A stretch of 64,000 nt of DNA from Vibrio syngnathi (GCF_002119525.1 NZ_CP017917.1:1-64000); one strand, 5' to 3'; shown: positions 8,269-18,373, numbered from the stretch's first letter. The notes: generated by a model not told the origin, from the letters alone. Numbers and translations are program-made.

Positions 8269-9891
8269 ATGAATCTACCAAGCTTAAACATGTCGATAAA
8301 CAAGCTGCCCTTTGTGTTGGCTGTGTATTATCTGCTTGTCGTCAACCTACCGCTCTCTCAAGAACTGTTTAGTATTGTTCAGGCATCAAAGTCTGAAAGT
8401 GTCGCGTTTCTTGTATCCATCCCGTTCTTCTTCCTTGCTGCTTTTAATTTCATCTTCCAAGTCTTTAATTGGCCGATATTCTCCAAACCGTTTTTCATCT
8501 TATTACTGATCACCTCAACCTTAGTCAGCTACAGCATGTTCAATTACGGCATCTATGTAGACTACGGGATGATAGAAAACGTATTCGAGACCAATAGTGG
8601 TGAAGCAGCTAGTTATATCAGCGGTCACTCAATCTTATGGCTACTAGCCATGGGTGGAATTCCATCACTTATCCTCTGGTTCACCAAACTTGAAAAAGAG
8701 TCTTGGAAAGATTTCTTTGTCTGGAAATCGATTGGGCTGCTCTCTTCCTTGATCGTCATTGCCATCATTGCCGGGCTTTTCTACAAAGATTACGTATCTA
8801 TTGGTCGTAATCATTCGCACATCAAAAAGATGATCATCCCGACCGAGTATGTGTCATCAACGGTTAAATACATCAATAACACCTACATCAAACAGCCCAT
8901 TCCCTATCAAGAGTTAGGGTTAGATGCGAAGCAAACAGCACAAGCCAAAGCGGCAACCAAACCGACCTTATTGGTGTTTGTGCTGGGTGAGACAGCTCGC
9001 GTGTATAACTACCAATATTATGGCTATGAGCGTGAAACCAACGCTCATACCAAACCTTACAACCCGATATTTTTCTCTGATGTTCAGTCGTGCGGGACAG
9101 CCACTGCGGTTTCTGTGCCATGTATGTTCTCTAACATGAATCGCAGCAACTACGACCGCGACAAGGCTTACAACCAAGACAACGTGGTCGACATTATGAA
9201 CCGTGCAGGCATTCACTCTATCTGGCGAGAACACGATGGTGGAGACAAGGCGGTCGCACATCGAATCAAAGAGATGACTCTCGTCGCCAAAGACAGCGAC
9301 CCGCTGTGTAATAACGATGTGTGCTACGACACAGCCATGCTAGAGAACTTCGAACAAGATACTCAAGAACTCAAGCAAGATAGCATCATTTTCTATCATA
9401 TTTCGGGGTCTCACGGGCCTACTTACTTTGAACGTTACCCAGACGAACATAAGAAGTTTACGCCAGATTGCGCTCGCGCTGATATTGAAAACTGCACCAA
9501 AGAGCAAGTCGTCAATACCTATGACAACACTATTTTGTACACGGATTTCTTTCTCTCACAGGCGATTCAAAAACTTGATAAACTCACAGATAAGTTCAAT
9601 GTCGCGTTGATGTACATTTCCGATCATGGAGAGTCTTTAGGAGAAAACGGCGTCTACTTGCATGGCATGCCCTACTCACTGGCACCAAAAGAGCAGACTC
9701 ACGTACCAATGATTCTATGGATGTCTGATGGCTTTGCTACAGAGAAAGGGATCAATGAAACGTGCTTGCGTAAAGAAGGAAAGGAACAGAGCTTTTCGCA
9801 CGACAACCTGTTCGATTCTTTGCTTGGCTTGATGGACGTGCAAACCAAAGAATACCGAGAGGAACAAGATATCTTCGCACCATGTCGATAG
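8269..9891 (+). CDS. Lipid A phosphoethanolamine transferase (EptA-like)
   Basis: Inner-membrane enzyme that moves phosphoethanolamine from phosphatidylethanolamine to lipid A (or another cell-surface glycolipid). Such modification lowers surface charge and is associated with resistance to cationic peptides such as polymyxin. Five hydrophobic segments fill residues 15-170, followed by a periplasmic sulfatase-fold domain. The nucleophile threonine sits in SCGTATAVSVPCMFS (near residue 280), the metal site in ETARVYNY, and later the ISDHGESLGE motif. Cysteine pairs typical of EptA/MCR are present (PLCNNDVCYD, FTPDCARADIENC). At 540 residues the length is standard. No two-component partner is adjacent. 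Confidence 0.88.
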   Translation: MNLPSLNMSINKLPFVLAVYYLLVVNLPLSQELFSIVQASKSESVAFLVSIPFFFLAAFNFIFQVFNWPIFSKPFFILLLITSTLVSYSMFNYGIYVDYGMIENVFETNSGEAASYISGHSILWLLAMGGIPSLILWFTKLEKESWKDFFVWKSIGLLSSLIVIAIIAGLFYKDYVSIGRNHSHIKKMIIPTEYVSSTVKYINNTYIKQPIPYQELGLDAKQTAQAKAATKPTLLVFVLGETARVYNYQYYGYERETNAHTKPYNPIFFSDVQSCGTATAVSVPCMFSNMNRSNYDRDKAYNQDNVVDIMNRAGIHSIWREHDGGDKAVAHRIKEMTLVAKDSDPLCNNDVCYDTAMLENFEQDTQELKQDSIIFYHISGSHGPTYFERYPDEHKKFTPDCARADIENCTKEQVVNTYDNTILYTDFFLSQAIQKLDKLTDKFNVALMYISDHGESLGENGVYLHGMPYSLAPKEQTHVPMILWMSDGFATEKGINETCLRKEGKEQSFSHDNLFDSLLGLMDVQTKEYREEQDIFAPCR

Positions 9892-9960
9892 TGCTTTGTC
9901 TTATGTAAACCATCGAAAAACTCGAGTTTCCTGAGCAGGCTCTCCTCAACTTCCCCTAAA

Positions 9961-9990
9961 AAGAAAAGACCTCGGTCTTTTCTTTTTTTT
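9961..9990 (+). terminator. Terminator after the eptA-like gene
   Basis: AAGAAAAGACC and GGTCTTTTCTT form an 11-base stem around a 2-base centre, followed by TTTTTT. Confidence 0.8.
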
Positions 9991-10220
9991 TCGTCGCTAA
10001 CATGGAGACAGAGTGCTAATTTATAACGACGAAACAATGAGCTACATTTAATGGAGACAATAATGGAAGAGTCCGTCGCGAACCCAAAGACCAACCTCTC
10101 TTATTAGACTTTATCTCACTCACATAGCTCATTAAACTTACCACTATTAATCTCAGTTCAATACGGCACCTGAATGGCGCCATAATACCAATGTTTACGT
10201 CATATCATTAAGGACAGCGA
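9991..10220. other. Intergenic region before zntB
   Basis: About 230 bases with no gene that I can support. The promoter for the zntB-mscS pair should be here, and the ribosome site AAGGA lies 10 bases before the zntB start. Confidence 0.4.
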
Positions 10221-11156
10221 ATGGACGCTTTCATAATTTCAAGCTGGCAATTTTCAGAAGGTGTGGCACATGAGCACACCACCAGCCCTGCCTCATTCGA
10301 GCAATCAACTTGGTATCACTGCCAAAGAGATGCTGACGGTTTGAGAGAATGGCTCCACAGTAATACGGTTCCAAATGCCATCATCGATTCATTACTCACA
10401 GACGATACTCGTCCTCGATTTGAGCAGTTTGGTCACGACTGCTTTTTGATGATCTTGCGAGGCATTAACCTAAACGAAGGTGCGAACCCTGACGATATGT
10501 TGAGCTTACGCATCTTATGGTACAAAGGCACTTTAATCTCGACACGTAAAGTTCCTTCGAAAGCGGTCAGTAATCTAATATCCGATCTAAAACAAAACCA
10601 AGGTCCAACATCATTGCCTGATGTCTTACTTGGAATGATCCGTGGAATTAACCATTACATATCAAGCTTCTTGACTCCCGTCGAAGAACTGATTGATCAG
10701 CTAGAGTCTGAATCTCATCACGATATTAAGTCCATCAATGCTCTGCATTCTAGATTGCTCAGGTTGAGACGCTATTTAAAACCACAGAAATACGTTTTTG
10801 AGGACTTAATGAGTGACCTGCCTGCACCATTGAGTAAGCACAACAGTCATATCAAAAACAGTCTTGATACCATCTTGAGGATTAACGAATCCGTTGAATT
10901 CTATATCGACCAGATTAATGTGTTTTTGGCGAGTAGAAGTCAGCAGCAAGCTGAAAAAATGAATAGAAATACATACCTATTTTCTATCATTGCGGGTATT
11001 TTCCTACCTGCCGGATTTTTCACCGGTTTGTTGGGCGTCAATATTGCTGGGATCCCAGGAACAGACAACACTGTGGCATTTCCACTTTTTTGTATCGGAC
11101 TGCTGATGGTCGTGGCGATTGAAGTCGCTATTTTGAAGAAATTAAGGTTTATTTAA
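10221..11156 (+). CDS. zntB: ZntB-like CorA-family zinc/cation transporter
   Basis: CorA superfamily member with a large N-terminal cytoplasmic funnel domain (residues 1-245), a long coiled helix (about 165-245) and two C-terminal transmembrane helices (about 250-272 and 283-303). The signature loop between them reads GVNIAGIPG, with the G-x-N motif in the form used by ZntB rather than the GMN of magnesium-selective CorA. It probably moves zinc, with direction debated in the family. At 311 residues it is of normal size. Its stop overlaps the start of the next gene (TAATG), so the two are translationally coupled. Confidence 0.88.
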   Translation: MDAFIISSWQFSEGVAHEHTTSPASFEQSTWYHCQRDADGLREWLHSNTVPNAIIDSLLTDDTRPRFEQFGHDCFLMILRGINLNEGANPDDMLSLRILWYKGTLISTRKVPSKAVSNLISDLKQNQGPTSLPDVLLGMIRGINHYISSFLTPVEELIDQLESESHHDIKSINALHSRLLRLRRYLKPQKYVFEDLMSDLPAPLSKHNSHIKNSLDTILRINESVEFYIDQINVFLASRSQQQAEKMNRNTYLFSIIAGIFLPAGFFTGLLGVNIAGIPGTDNTVAFPLFCIGLLMVVAIEVAILKKLRFI

Positions 11157-11731
11157 TGGTTGAATATTTACAATCAAATATGTGGCTTAAGCAAGTGAGT
11201 TTAGGTTTACTTCTTATCACTGCGTATTGGGTGACAAAACGCTTGGGGAAGAATTGGATCGAAGCACTGGCTAAAAACAAGCGAGTAGCATTCAAGCGTA
11301 AGCAATTCGTGATCAAGTGTTTTAATATCGCTCTGTTTCTACTCTTCATCGCTGTGTTTACGATTGTTCTTAACTTAGGTTTTGGTGATATTTCACTATT
11401 CTTGTCATCCATATTTGCGGTGCTGGGTGTCGCTTTGTTCGCGCAATGGTCGATTCTAAGTAACCTTACAGCCAGCGTACTAATATTTTTCGTATTCCCT
11501 TATCGCATTGGTGACAGAGTAAGAGTCGCGGAGAAAGACGAAGACATCAGCGGTGTGATCATCGATATCACCATGTTCCACGTTATTCTTCGACACAGTT
11601 CGGGCAACATCATCACCTACCCTAATAACCTGATCCTACAAAAGGGCGTGATAAAGGTATTAGTTGATCCTGAGTTAAAGAGTAAAACTGTCGATACAAA
11701 ACTCATCAAAGCTGAAGACTCAGGAAAGTAA
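11156..11731 (+). CDS. Small MscS-family mechanosensitive channel
   Basis: A 191-residue membrane protein with three hydrophobic segments (about 10-28, 52-75 and 80-108) and the MscS pore-lining and beta-domain signature (ALFAQWSILSNLTASVLIFF then FPYRIGDRVRV), followed by VIIDITMFHVILRHSSGN and ITYPNNLILQKGV. It lacks the large C-terminal alpha/beta domain of E. coli MscS, so it is a short form. It would release solutes on hypo-osmotic shock or gate another signal. Its one-base overlap with zntB suggests joint control of ion flux. Confidence 0.85.
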   Translation: MVEYLQSNMWLKQVSLGLLLITAYWVTKRLGKNWIEALAKNKRVAFKRKQFVIKCFNIALFLLFIAVFTIVLNLGFGDISLFLSSIFAVLGVALFAQWSILSNLTASVLIFFVFPYRIGDRVRVAEKDEDISGVIIDITMFHVILRHSSGNIITYPNNLILQKGVIKVLVDPELKSKTVDTKLIKAEDSGK

Positions 11732-11767
11732 TGCGCCCTATTCAACGTCCCAATCAATAAGTTCAGC

Positions 11768-11793
11768 AGAGGGCAAAATATCTTGCCCTCTTT
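11768..11793 (+). terminator. Terminator after the mscS-like gene
   Basis: AGAGGGCAA / TTGCCCTCT with a 6-base loop is followed by a short T run. It closes the zntB-mscS operon. Confidence 0.75.
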
Positions 11794-11997
11794 CAATTAA
11801 CATCAGCTCTTCTGTTAACACCCACACACCTTTCAAAACTGTCGTTTTTATTCAATACCAGCCTCAAGCCGTCGCCTACAATTGCTGTTATTAAGACGTG
11901 GCTCAGCTAATCGATTTATTTCATCGTCAATTGAAGTACCTGAGAACAAGCTGACGACCACGCACTCTACCGAATCAAGACAGCAGGAATTCAAGCG

Positions 11998-12825
11998 ATG
12001 TTAGACATCAAAAAAATCTCAACACTTAGCGACTTAAACGAATTTAAAACGGCTTACTTTGCTGAGTCAACAGCACCACTCGATGGCATGTGGCACTTTG
12101 GCTTTGTGCCAATGTCTGACCATTTTGGTTTTTACGAAAACGGTAATCTTGTCGGTTACTGCGTATTAAATGGTGAAGGCTACTTGCTTCAGTTATTCCT
12201 AGCGGCAACAGCCAACGCGAACATAGCCGACTTGTTCACCTTGATCATCGAAAACAACAGCTCTGTGATTGGGGAGGTGAAAGGCGCATTCGTGAGCACA
12301 GCAGAGCCGCAATATCTGTCACTATGCTTGGACAATACCGAGTCCTTCAAAGTCAACGCATTGATGTTCCGCCAGCGTCCAACGGCTGTCGCAAACAACA
12401 TTGAAAACATCGAGATGACTCTCGCGACGGAAGAGCAACTCGATCAGCTAGTCGAATTTGCTTCCTCAGCGATTGGCGCGCCTAAAGAGTGGCTCACCGG
12501 TTACTACGGTAATTTGATTGCCCGCCAAGAGCTATGGGGCTACTGGGAAAGCGACAGTATTCTTGCTACAGGAGAGTGCCGTAAGTTCGATGAGCACCAA
12601 ACGCAGTTTGCTGACTTGGGTATGATTGTCGCGCAAGCAGAACGTGGAAAAGGCTTAGCAACACGCGTACTGAACTTTCTAACACAACACGCCACCAGCC
12701 AAGGTTTGGAAGTTATTTGCTCCACAGAAAGCAGCAATATTGGCGCACAAAAGGCCATTAAACGCGCTGGGTTATCATCAAAACATCGCATCTTACAGTT
12801 TGATTTTAGCGAGTTAAAGAAATAG
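11998..12825 (+). CDS. GNAT-family N-acetyltransferase
   Basis: A 275-residue protein whose C-terminal half (about 140-265) carries a GNAT fold. LGMIVAQAERGKGLATRVLNF holds the acetyl-CoA pyrophosphate loop (ERGKGLA), followed by CSTESSNIGAQKAIKRAGL. The N-terminal half resembles a second, degenerate GNAT-like half without the glycine loop, so this may be a tandem-GNAT protein. The substrate is unknown. The gene is monocistronic, with AGGA 10 bases before the ATG. Confidence 0.75.
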   Translation: MLDIKKISTLSDLNEFKTAYFAESTAPLDGMWHFGFVPMSDHFGFYENGNLVGYCVLNGEGYLLQLFLAATANANIADLFTLIIENNSSVIGEVKGAFVSTAEPQYLSLCLDNTESFKVNALMFRQRPTAVANNIENIEMTLATEEQLDQLVEFASSAIGAPKEWLTGYYGNLIARQELWGYWESDSILATGECRKFDEHQTQFADLGMIVAQAERGKGLATRVLNFLTQHATSQGLEVICSTESSNIGAQKAIKRAGLSSKHRILQFDFSELKK

Positions 12826-12896
12826 CTTAGCCTTGATATTGGCTAAATATCAGAACTAAGCTGAAGGTTCAGTTCTGATAATAGATGCTCTTAAAA

Positions 12897-12940
12897 ACTG
12901 TCACCTCCAACGATATCCACATATAGTTGGAGGTGACAGT
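12897..12940. repeat. Perfect 15-bp inverted repeat upstream of the araC-like gene
   Basis: ACTGTCACCTCCAAC at 12897-12911 and its exact complement at 12926-12940 are separated by 14 bases. The repeat ends 20 bases before the start codon at 12961. There is no T tract, so it is either an operator or a leader hairpin rather than a plain terminator. Confidence 0.7.
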
Positions 12941-12960
12941 CATCTGAAATAGAAGGTCTA

Positions 12961-13787
12961 ATGATCAATTGGTTACAGTCTCCAAAATCCCCTGTAGTTG
13001 CTCAGTTCATTGATTGCTACTGGCTGATTGAAAAGACGCCCGACGCTCAAACTCATCAATTTCCGATACTCAATCCCGATCCATCGGCGCACCTGATCTT
13101 ATCGCCAAGCGAGCAGGCATATCACTACACGATTGAGCAACAGATCGATCAAGGCGTTGGCAGCCATCTGCTGTTACCACACCATAAAGCCATCGAATTG
13201 GATCACTCGAAGCCCTTTGTTCACCTAGGCATTAAATTCCATGTCGGGGCCTTGTATTCATTGGCTCTCCCAGATTGCCCTCACCCTAGTTTAGACAGGG
13301 TTAGTCAGGTTTGCTAAACAACCCAAACGCCGATGCAACGTCACTGATCAAGCTCGCCCAAACCGATGTTGAGGCCTGCTGTCAGCAGTTAGATGATTTG
13401 CTGCTTCCTTGGTTATCGACAGCTAAAACGGATAGGCACAGCGAACTGACAAGTAAGGTGTTGGGTGTGCTTGGTTCGACACCGATTGCAGAGCTTGGCG
13501 ACAAGCTGTTTTGCTCGCAAAGAACCTTGGAAAGAAGCTTCAACAAGGTAACTGGGCTGACATTAAAACAGTGCCAATCGATGAACAAAGTCGAAGCGAT
13601 GTTGGAATACTTGTATAAGCGAAATTTGGATGACATCGACTGGATGGACGTCGCCTTTCAATTTGGATTTAGCGACCAACCGCACCTGATTCGTTACCTA
13701 AAGAAAACCATCGGTCTAACACCCAATACTTACGCTAAACAAGGCGGTTTAACTATTGATGTTTATGGTGGAGTGAGATCGGACTAA
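12961..13787 (+). pseudogene. AraC-family regulator interrupted by a frameshift
   Basis: Two abutting frames together make one normal-sized regulator of about 275 residues. The first (12961-13317) encodes an N-terminal DUF6597-like sensor domain (FIDCYWLIEKTP, PDPSAHLILS). The second, usable from about 13305 to 13787, carries the AraC DNA-binding domain (LGDKLFCSQRTLERSFNKVTG, then VAFQFGFSDQPHLIRYLKKTIGLTPNTY). The reading must change frame between the TAG of the second frame at 13302 and the TAA of the first at 13315. No slippery heptamer is visible there, so this is a mutation, a sequencing error or, less likely, reinitiation at TTG 13311. Confidence 0.8.
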
Positions 13788-13908
13788 CCTACCCTTTACC
13801 TTTACCCATCAAGCACTCTCTGTCTTTTGTGTCCCATTAGTAGCAAGTTTTATTGAGTTTAGATTTGCGACTAAATATACTGGGGACACCATAAGACGGA
13901 GGACAAAA

Positions 13909-14541
13909 ATGAATAATAAAAACAAACATATAGTTTTAATTCATGGTCTATATATGCCTGCGTTGATCATGCAGTATCTGGATAGAAATTTCAAAAAACG
14001 CGGCTTTACAACGCACAAGTTTGCCTACAATTCGCTGCGTTTTCCTTCTGCAGCCAAACGCCTTAATCGCTTCGTGAATGCTCGATTTGATGAGCACGAT
14101 GAGGTCTATTTCTTCGGTCACTCACTGGGTGGCTTGCTCATTCGCCACTACTTTAAGTTCTACCAACCCAACTTTGCCGATACCTGTATTATCACCGCAG
14201 GCACGCCGCACAATGGCGCGACTATCGCCAAAACACTCTCGAATCATGGCCTCGGCTTTATATTCGGTTCGAGCAAGATGATCTTAAGTGATGGCTTGGG
14301 TGACTACGATATTGATGTGCCGATTGGCGTGATTACCGGCACCTACGACGCCGGAGTCGGACGTATTGTACTGGGAAGAAACCCTGGCGATGGCACAGTG
14401 ACACTCGAAGACGCAAACCTGAGAGGGGCAACAGATACATACGCTCTCAAACTCAACCATACTGCGCTTGTCTACTCCAAAGAAGTCGTGACACTGTCGG
14501 CTCAGTTCATCGAACACAGAGCTTTTAAGGACGCTTCATAG
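13909..14541 (+). CDS. Alpha/beta-hydrolase, lipase-like
   Basis: A 210-residue serine hydrolase. HIVLIHGLYMP near the N-terminus supplies the oxyanion-hole HG, GHSLGG (near residue 68) holds the nucleophile serine, and DGTV and the histidine in LNHTALVYS complete a plausible triad. There is no signal peptide, so it is likely cytoplasmic. The size and the PGAP1/lipase-like sequence suggest esterase activity on an unknown substrate. It has a strong Shine-Dalgarno (GGAGG, 8 bases upstream). Confidence 0.75.
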   Translation: MNNKNKHIVLIHGLYMPALIMQYLDRNFKKRGFTTHKFAYNSLRFPSAAKRLNRFVNARFDEHDEVYFFGHSLGGLLIRHYFKFYQPNFADTCIITAGTPHNGATIAKTLSNHGLGFIFGSSKMILSDGLGDYDIDVPIGVITGTYDAGVGRIVLGRNPGDGTVTLEDANLRGATDTYALKLNHTALVYSKEVVTLSAQFIEHRAFKDAS

Positions 14542-14649
14542 TTTTTTCCTGTTAGCTTTTGCGTGCTAGCTCTTGTATCAAGCTCTGGTTTTGTTATTTC
14601 TGTTTTCTTACTTCTGGTAGACCGAGACAAAGATAGATAAAAATAAAAA

Positions 14650-14675
14650 TACCACTCTGCGATAAGAGTGGTATT
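14650..14675. terminator. Bidirectional terminator between hydrolase and ctlX-like gene
   Basis: ATACCACTCT / AGAGTGGTAT has a 6-base loop, an A-rich left flank and a T-containing right flank. It serves the convergent genes on both strands. Confidence 0.8.
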
Positions 14676-14722
14676 CAAAGATTCATTGCTAAAATGAGTG
14701 CTTGTTATACTTTCTATACTTG

Positions 14723-15697
14723 TTACAAACGATTCACTCGCGTTGGTAAGAACACCTCACCCAACATGCATCGCACCGAACCACCACCAATGTCTTCAAT
14801 CGTTTTCACGTTAAATGGCAGTAGCTTTCCATGTGTTGAAAGCTGAGCTAATTGAGCTGGAGAAAACGCATCGTAAGCCGATTGGGACATCGCGATCACC
14901 TTGTCGCCATTCACCGTTTCCAATTGCAGAATGTTGCCGCAGAATCGGTTCATCTGATCGAGCGAGATTGAGATAACCTGCTTGTCTTTGGCAAGAGATT
15001 TCACCACAAAGCGGCGTTCAAACTCAGGGATCACTTCATCACAGATCACGCAGAAGTTATCACCAATCGCCATCATCACATTGGTGTGGTAAACCGGCTG
15101 ACCAGACGGTAATGCAGTTTGGAATGAAACCACACGAGAATAACCAATACGCTTCGCGTAATCTTCCAAGACTTCGCGGTCGCAACGCTGAGAAAGCGCA
15201 GCATAGATGGTCTTATTAATATGATCGATAACCATCACACCAGTGCTCTCTAGATAAGAACCTTGGGCAACGTATGACCCCATAGACTCACTATGGTTAA
15301 CAATGCGACCAGACGCTTCCAACACTTCAATAAGAGCTGTAGGCTTAACTTCATGCTGACGGTTTTCACAGGCCATAGGGAAAGTGAATAGGCTTCCATC
15401 ACTACAAGTACTGAACCAGTTGTTCGGGAACACTGCGTCAGGGGTTTCAACATCCAGTTTCGGATAATCAAACTCTACAACTTGCACACCTTCTTTACGC
15501 AACGAAGCCACCATGGCCTTAAACTCAGCCATTGTTTCAACCTTCACCTCAGCTTCGGTCAGATTGACCCTGTGCTGAAACTCGTTATCACGGGCAGTTT
15601 CTTCGTTAAATTTAAATTCTTTTGGTGGCACCATAACAACGCAATTTGCGTTTTGAACATTAGTAATATGCAGTGATTTTTTGTGTAGGTTTAACAT
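14723..15697 (-). CDS. Citrulline/arginine amidinohydrolase family (CtlX-like)
   Basis: A 324-residue amidinotransferase-fold protein of the arginine-deiminase-related group. Visible family marks are VVMVPP at the start, the PDAVFPNNWFST acidic/substrate site near residue 90, a histidine in PVYHTNVMM near 207, and the presumed catalytic cysteine in GGGSVRCMLGE near 311. Family members hydrolyse guanidino or ureido compounds, and CtlX is connected with citrulline use. The exact substrate here is not fixed by sequence. It is a single gene on the minus strand, not linked to arc genes. Confidence 0.8.
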   Translation of the reverse strand: MLNLHKKSLHITNVQNANCVVMVPPKEFKFNEETARDNEFQHRVNLTEAEVKVETMAEFKAMVASLRKEGVQVVEFDYPKLDVETPDAVFPNNWFSTCSDGSLFTFPMACENRQHEVKPTALIEVLEASGRIVNHSESMGSYVAQGSYLESTGVMVIDHINKTIYAALSQRCDREVLEDYAKRIGYSRVVSFQTALPSGQPVYHTNVMMAIGDNFCVICDEVIPEFERRFVVKSLAKDKQVISISLDQMNRFCGNILQLETVNGDKVIAMSQSAYDAFSPAQLAQLSTHGKLLPFNVKTIEDIGGGSVRCMLGEVFLPTRVNRL

Positions 15698-16226
15698 TTC
15701 AACCGTCCCTATCTTTTATTTACCTCAGAATTGTAAACAACTTGTTACAACAAGATTCACTGAAAATAATAATGATTTGAATATTTATCCCAAACAATTA
15801 CTGTAGATCTTAGATTAATCGGTAATTTTTACTGCAAGATAACAGCACATCAGAAAGAACCAATTGTATGCATATTCGTTAAAGAATTTTATGGATAAAT
15901 ATGCCTATTTCATTATTTCAGCTCCACACGAGTTTTGATTACAATTTAATCCATTTAACGTTAGGATTATCACCGTTGCATAACCATCAATTACGTTTGA
16001 AATAAGCTTAACTTTTCCTGCCTAATTCAATCTAAGATAAGCGTCGTGAAAGACACTCTTTGAACCTTTCCTACGTCACTTAAAAAGAACTAACAACAAA
16101 ATCTACCTGATGAGGTCATACTGATAAGAACTCATTAGCACTTATAAAATTTCAAACCAAATTTATAAAAACAAGCTACACGACGATGCCGTTACTAATA
16201 GATGCATTGTTTATAAAGGGAAATCT
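15698..16226. other. Intergenic region between divergent ctlX-like and ABC exporter genes
   Basis: About 530 AT-rich bases hold two divergent promoters, but I cannot place them firmly. I see no ORF worth reporting and no strong hairpin. Confidence 0.5.
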
Positions 16227-18077
16227 ATGTACAAGAAATTTGAAGGCTTTACTAAAGCCTTTCCAAAGGAAGAGCCGATACAACCTCCTGCTGGAATAGT
16301 GGCATTCTGCCGCCATTACACCCGTGGTTTTGAAAAACCGTTGATCTTGCTCGGCCTAATGAGCATGACCATCGCGATCATCGAGGTCGCGCTATTTGGT
16401 TACATGGGACAACTGGTTGACTGGCTATCAACAAGCAATCCCGAAACCTTCCTTGCTGATAATAAATCAACACTGATGGGGCTCGGCGTTCTGCTGTTGG
16501 TCGTGATGCCAATCTTGATCAGTGTTTATTCGCTATTGCTTCACCAAACTTTGCTGGGCAACTACCCAATGTCGATTCGTTGGCTAGCCCACCGTTACCT
16601 TTTGAAGCAAAGCTTGTCATTCTATCAAGATGATTTTGCCGGGCGTGTCGCGACCAAAGTGATGCAAACCTCGCTCGCAGTGCGTGAAACCGTAACCAAA
16701 ATGGTCGATGTATTCGTCTACGTGACGGTTTACTTTACAGCGATGCTATTCATGCTTGCAGAATCAGATTGGCGCTTGATGGCTCCGATGTTGATTTGGT
16801 TGTTCATTTACGTTGGCATTCAACTGCACTTCGTACCAAAGCTGAAAGACGTGTCTTCAGAGCAAGCGGATGCTCGCTCGTTGATGACGGGCCGCATTGT
16901 GGATAGCTACACCAATATCGCAACGGTCAAACTGTTCTCACACAGCAAAAGAGAAACCGAATACGCTGAAGAGGGCATGGAAGGCTTCTTAGACACAGTC
17001 CATCGCCAAATGCGCTTGGTTACTGGCTTCAACATCTGCGTTGAATTTGCTAACTATCTATTGGTATTCAGCATTGCCGGTATTTCTATCTACCTATGGC
17101 TAGACAACGCGATCACCGTGGGCGCAATTGCCATTGCAGTCAGCTTGGCTTTGCGTATTAACGGCATGTCGAAATGGATCATGTGGGAAATCGGCGGTCT
17201 GTTTGAAAACCTAGGCACCGTGATTGATGGCATTAAAACGCTATCTAAACCTATCGCTATCGAAGACAAAAAAGATGCGAAACCTTTAGATGTGCCACAA
17301 GGCGGCATCAACTTCGATAACGTGAGCTTTAACTACGGCGAGAATAAGGGTGTGATTAACAACCTTAACCTCAACATTAAACCAGGTGAAAAAGTGGGCT
17401 TGGTTGGCCGTTCAGGGGCAGGTAAATCAACCTTGGTTAACTTGCTGCTGCGTTTCCACGACGTAGAAAGCGGTCGCATCTTAATTGATGACCAAGTGAT
17501 CTCAGATGTCACGCAAGATTCACTGCGCAGCAACATCGGCATGGTGACTCAAGATACTTCACTGCTTCATCGTTCAATCAAAGAGAACATCCTTTACGGA
17601 CGACCTGACGCAACAGATGAAGAAGTGTATGCCGCAACCCAACAAGCGCACGCCCACGAGTTCATTGAAACGCTCACCGACCCGTTTGGTAACATTGGTT
17701 ACGATGCTCAAGTGGGTGAACGTGGCGTTAAGCTTTCTGGTGGCCAACGCCAACGTGTGGCTATCTCACGCGTACTTTTGAAAAATGCACCGCTGTTGGT
17801 TCTAGATGAAGCAACATCAGCACTCGATTCTGAGGTAGAGGCTGCGATTCAAGAGAGCTTGATTGAGCTAATGGAAGGCAAAACGGTTATCGCGATTGCA
17901 CACCGTTTATCGACGATTGCAGCAATGGACCGTTTGATCGTACTCGACCAAGGTAATATCGTCGAAGAGGGCACGCACCAAGAGTTGATTACACAAAATG
18001 GCATCTATGCTCAATTGTGGAATCACCAAACAGGTGGCTTTATTGGTGATGATCTTGAGCAGGCAACGAGTGCTTAA
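16227..18077 (+). CDS. ABC exporter, fused membrane and ATPase domains
   Basis: A 616-residue half-transporter with a six-helix membrane domain (about residues 35-320) followed by a nucleotide-binding domain (about 355-595). Walker A is GRSGAGKST, the signature LSGGQRQRVAISR, Walker B LLVLDEATSALD and the switch histidine AIAHRLST. It would act as a homodimer exporting a lipid, drug or peptide. It is related to the multidrug/MsbA-like and Atm1-like exporters, and the substrate cannot be told from sequence. AAAGGGAAA precedes the ATG. It is transcribed alone with its own terminator. Confidence 0.85.
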   Translation: MYKKFEGFTKAFPKEEPIQPPAGIVAFCRHYTRGFEKPLILLGLMSMTIAIIEVALFGYMGQLVDWLSTSNPETFLADNKSTLMGLGVLLLVVMPILISVYSLLLHQTLLGNYPMSIRWLAHRYLLKQSLSFYQDDFAGRVATKVMQTSLAVRETVTKMVDVFVYVTVYFTAMLFMLAESDWRLMAPMLIWLFIYVGIQLHFVPKLKDVSSEQADARSLMTGRIVDSYTNIATVKLFSHSKRETEYAEEGMEGFLDTVHRQMRLVTGFNICVEFANYLLVFSIAGISIYLWLDNAITVGAIAIAVSLALRINGMSKWIMWEIGGLFENLGTVIDGIKTLSKPIAIEDKKDAKPLDVPQGGINFDNVSFNYGENKGVINNLNLNIKPGEKVGLVGRSGAGKSTLVNLLLRFHDVESGRILIDDQVISDVTQDSLRSNIGMVTQDTSLLHRSIKENILYGRPDATDEEVYAATQQAHAHEFIETLTDPFGNIGYDAQVGERGVKLSGGQRQRVAISRVLLKNAPLLVLDEATSALDSEVEAAIQESLIELMEGKTVIAIAHRLSTIAAMDRLIVLDQGNIVEEGTHQELITQNGIYAQLWNHQTGGFIGDDLEQATSA

Positions 18078-18214
18078 TTAATATTCCATTTTAAAAGTGC
18101 AGCGTAATTCACACCAAAATGTTAAATACTAGTAAATTACACATGGCAGAATGTTATGTCGTAATCATATAATGACATTAACAGCAATGACGCTTCGCTT
18201 GCGCGTTCTGGAAT

Positions 18215-18248
18215 AAGGCTAGACTTCGGGGGGAGGCTAGCCTTTTTT
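18215..18248 (+). terminator. Terminator after the ABC exporter
   Basis: AAGGCTAG / CTAGCCTT encloses a G-rich loop with GGGGGGAGG and is followed by TTTT. It lies 138 bases after the stop, leaving a long 3' UTR. Confidence 0.75.
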
Positions 18249-18373
18249 ATGTCTGTTATTCTTCGCGTCTCTCTCGTCTGTTTTTATCGGTTCTATAACT
18301 TCGTCGATCCTTTTGTTTTTTTCTTGGCATTTTTTTCTTAAAATGCGCGCAGTATTCTTTTTAGAGATCAACC

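Noticed and set aside
12090..12106. TGGCAC-type sequences inside coding regions as sigma-54 promoters
   Set aside because: They lie within genes with no gene start at the right distance and no good TTGC at the right spacing.
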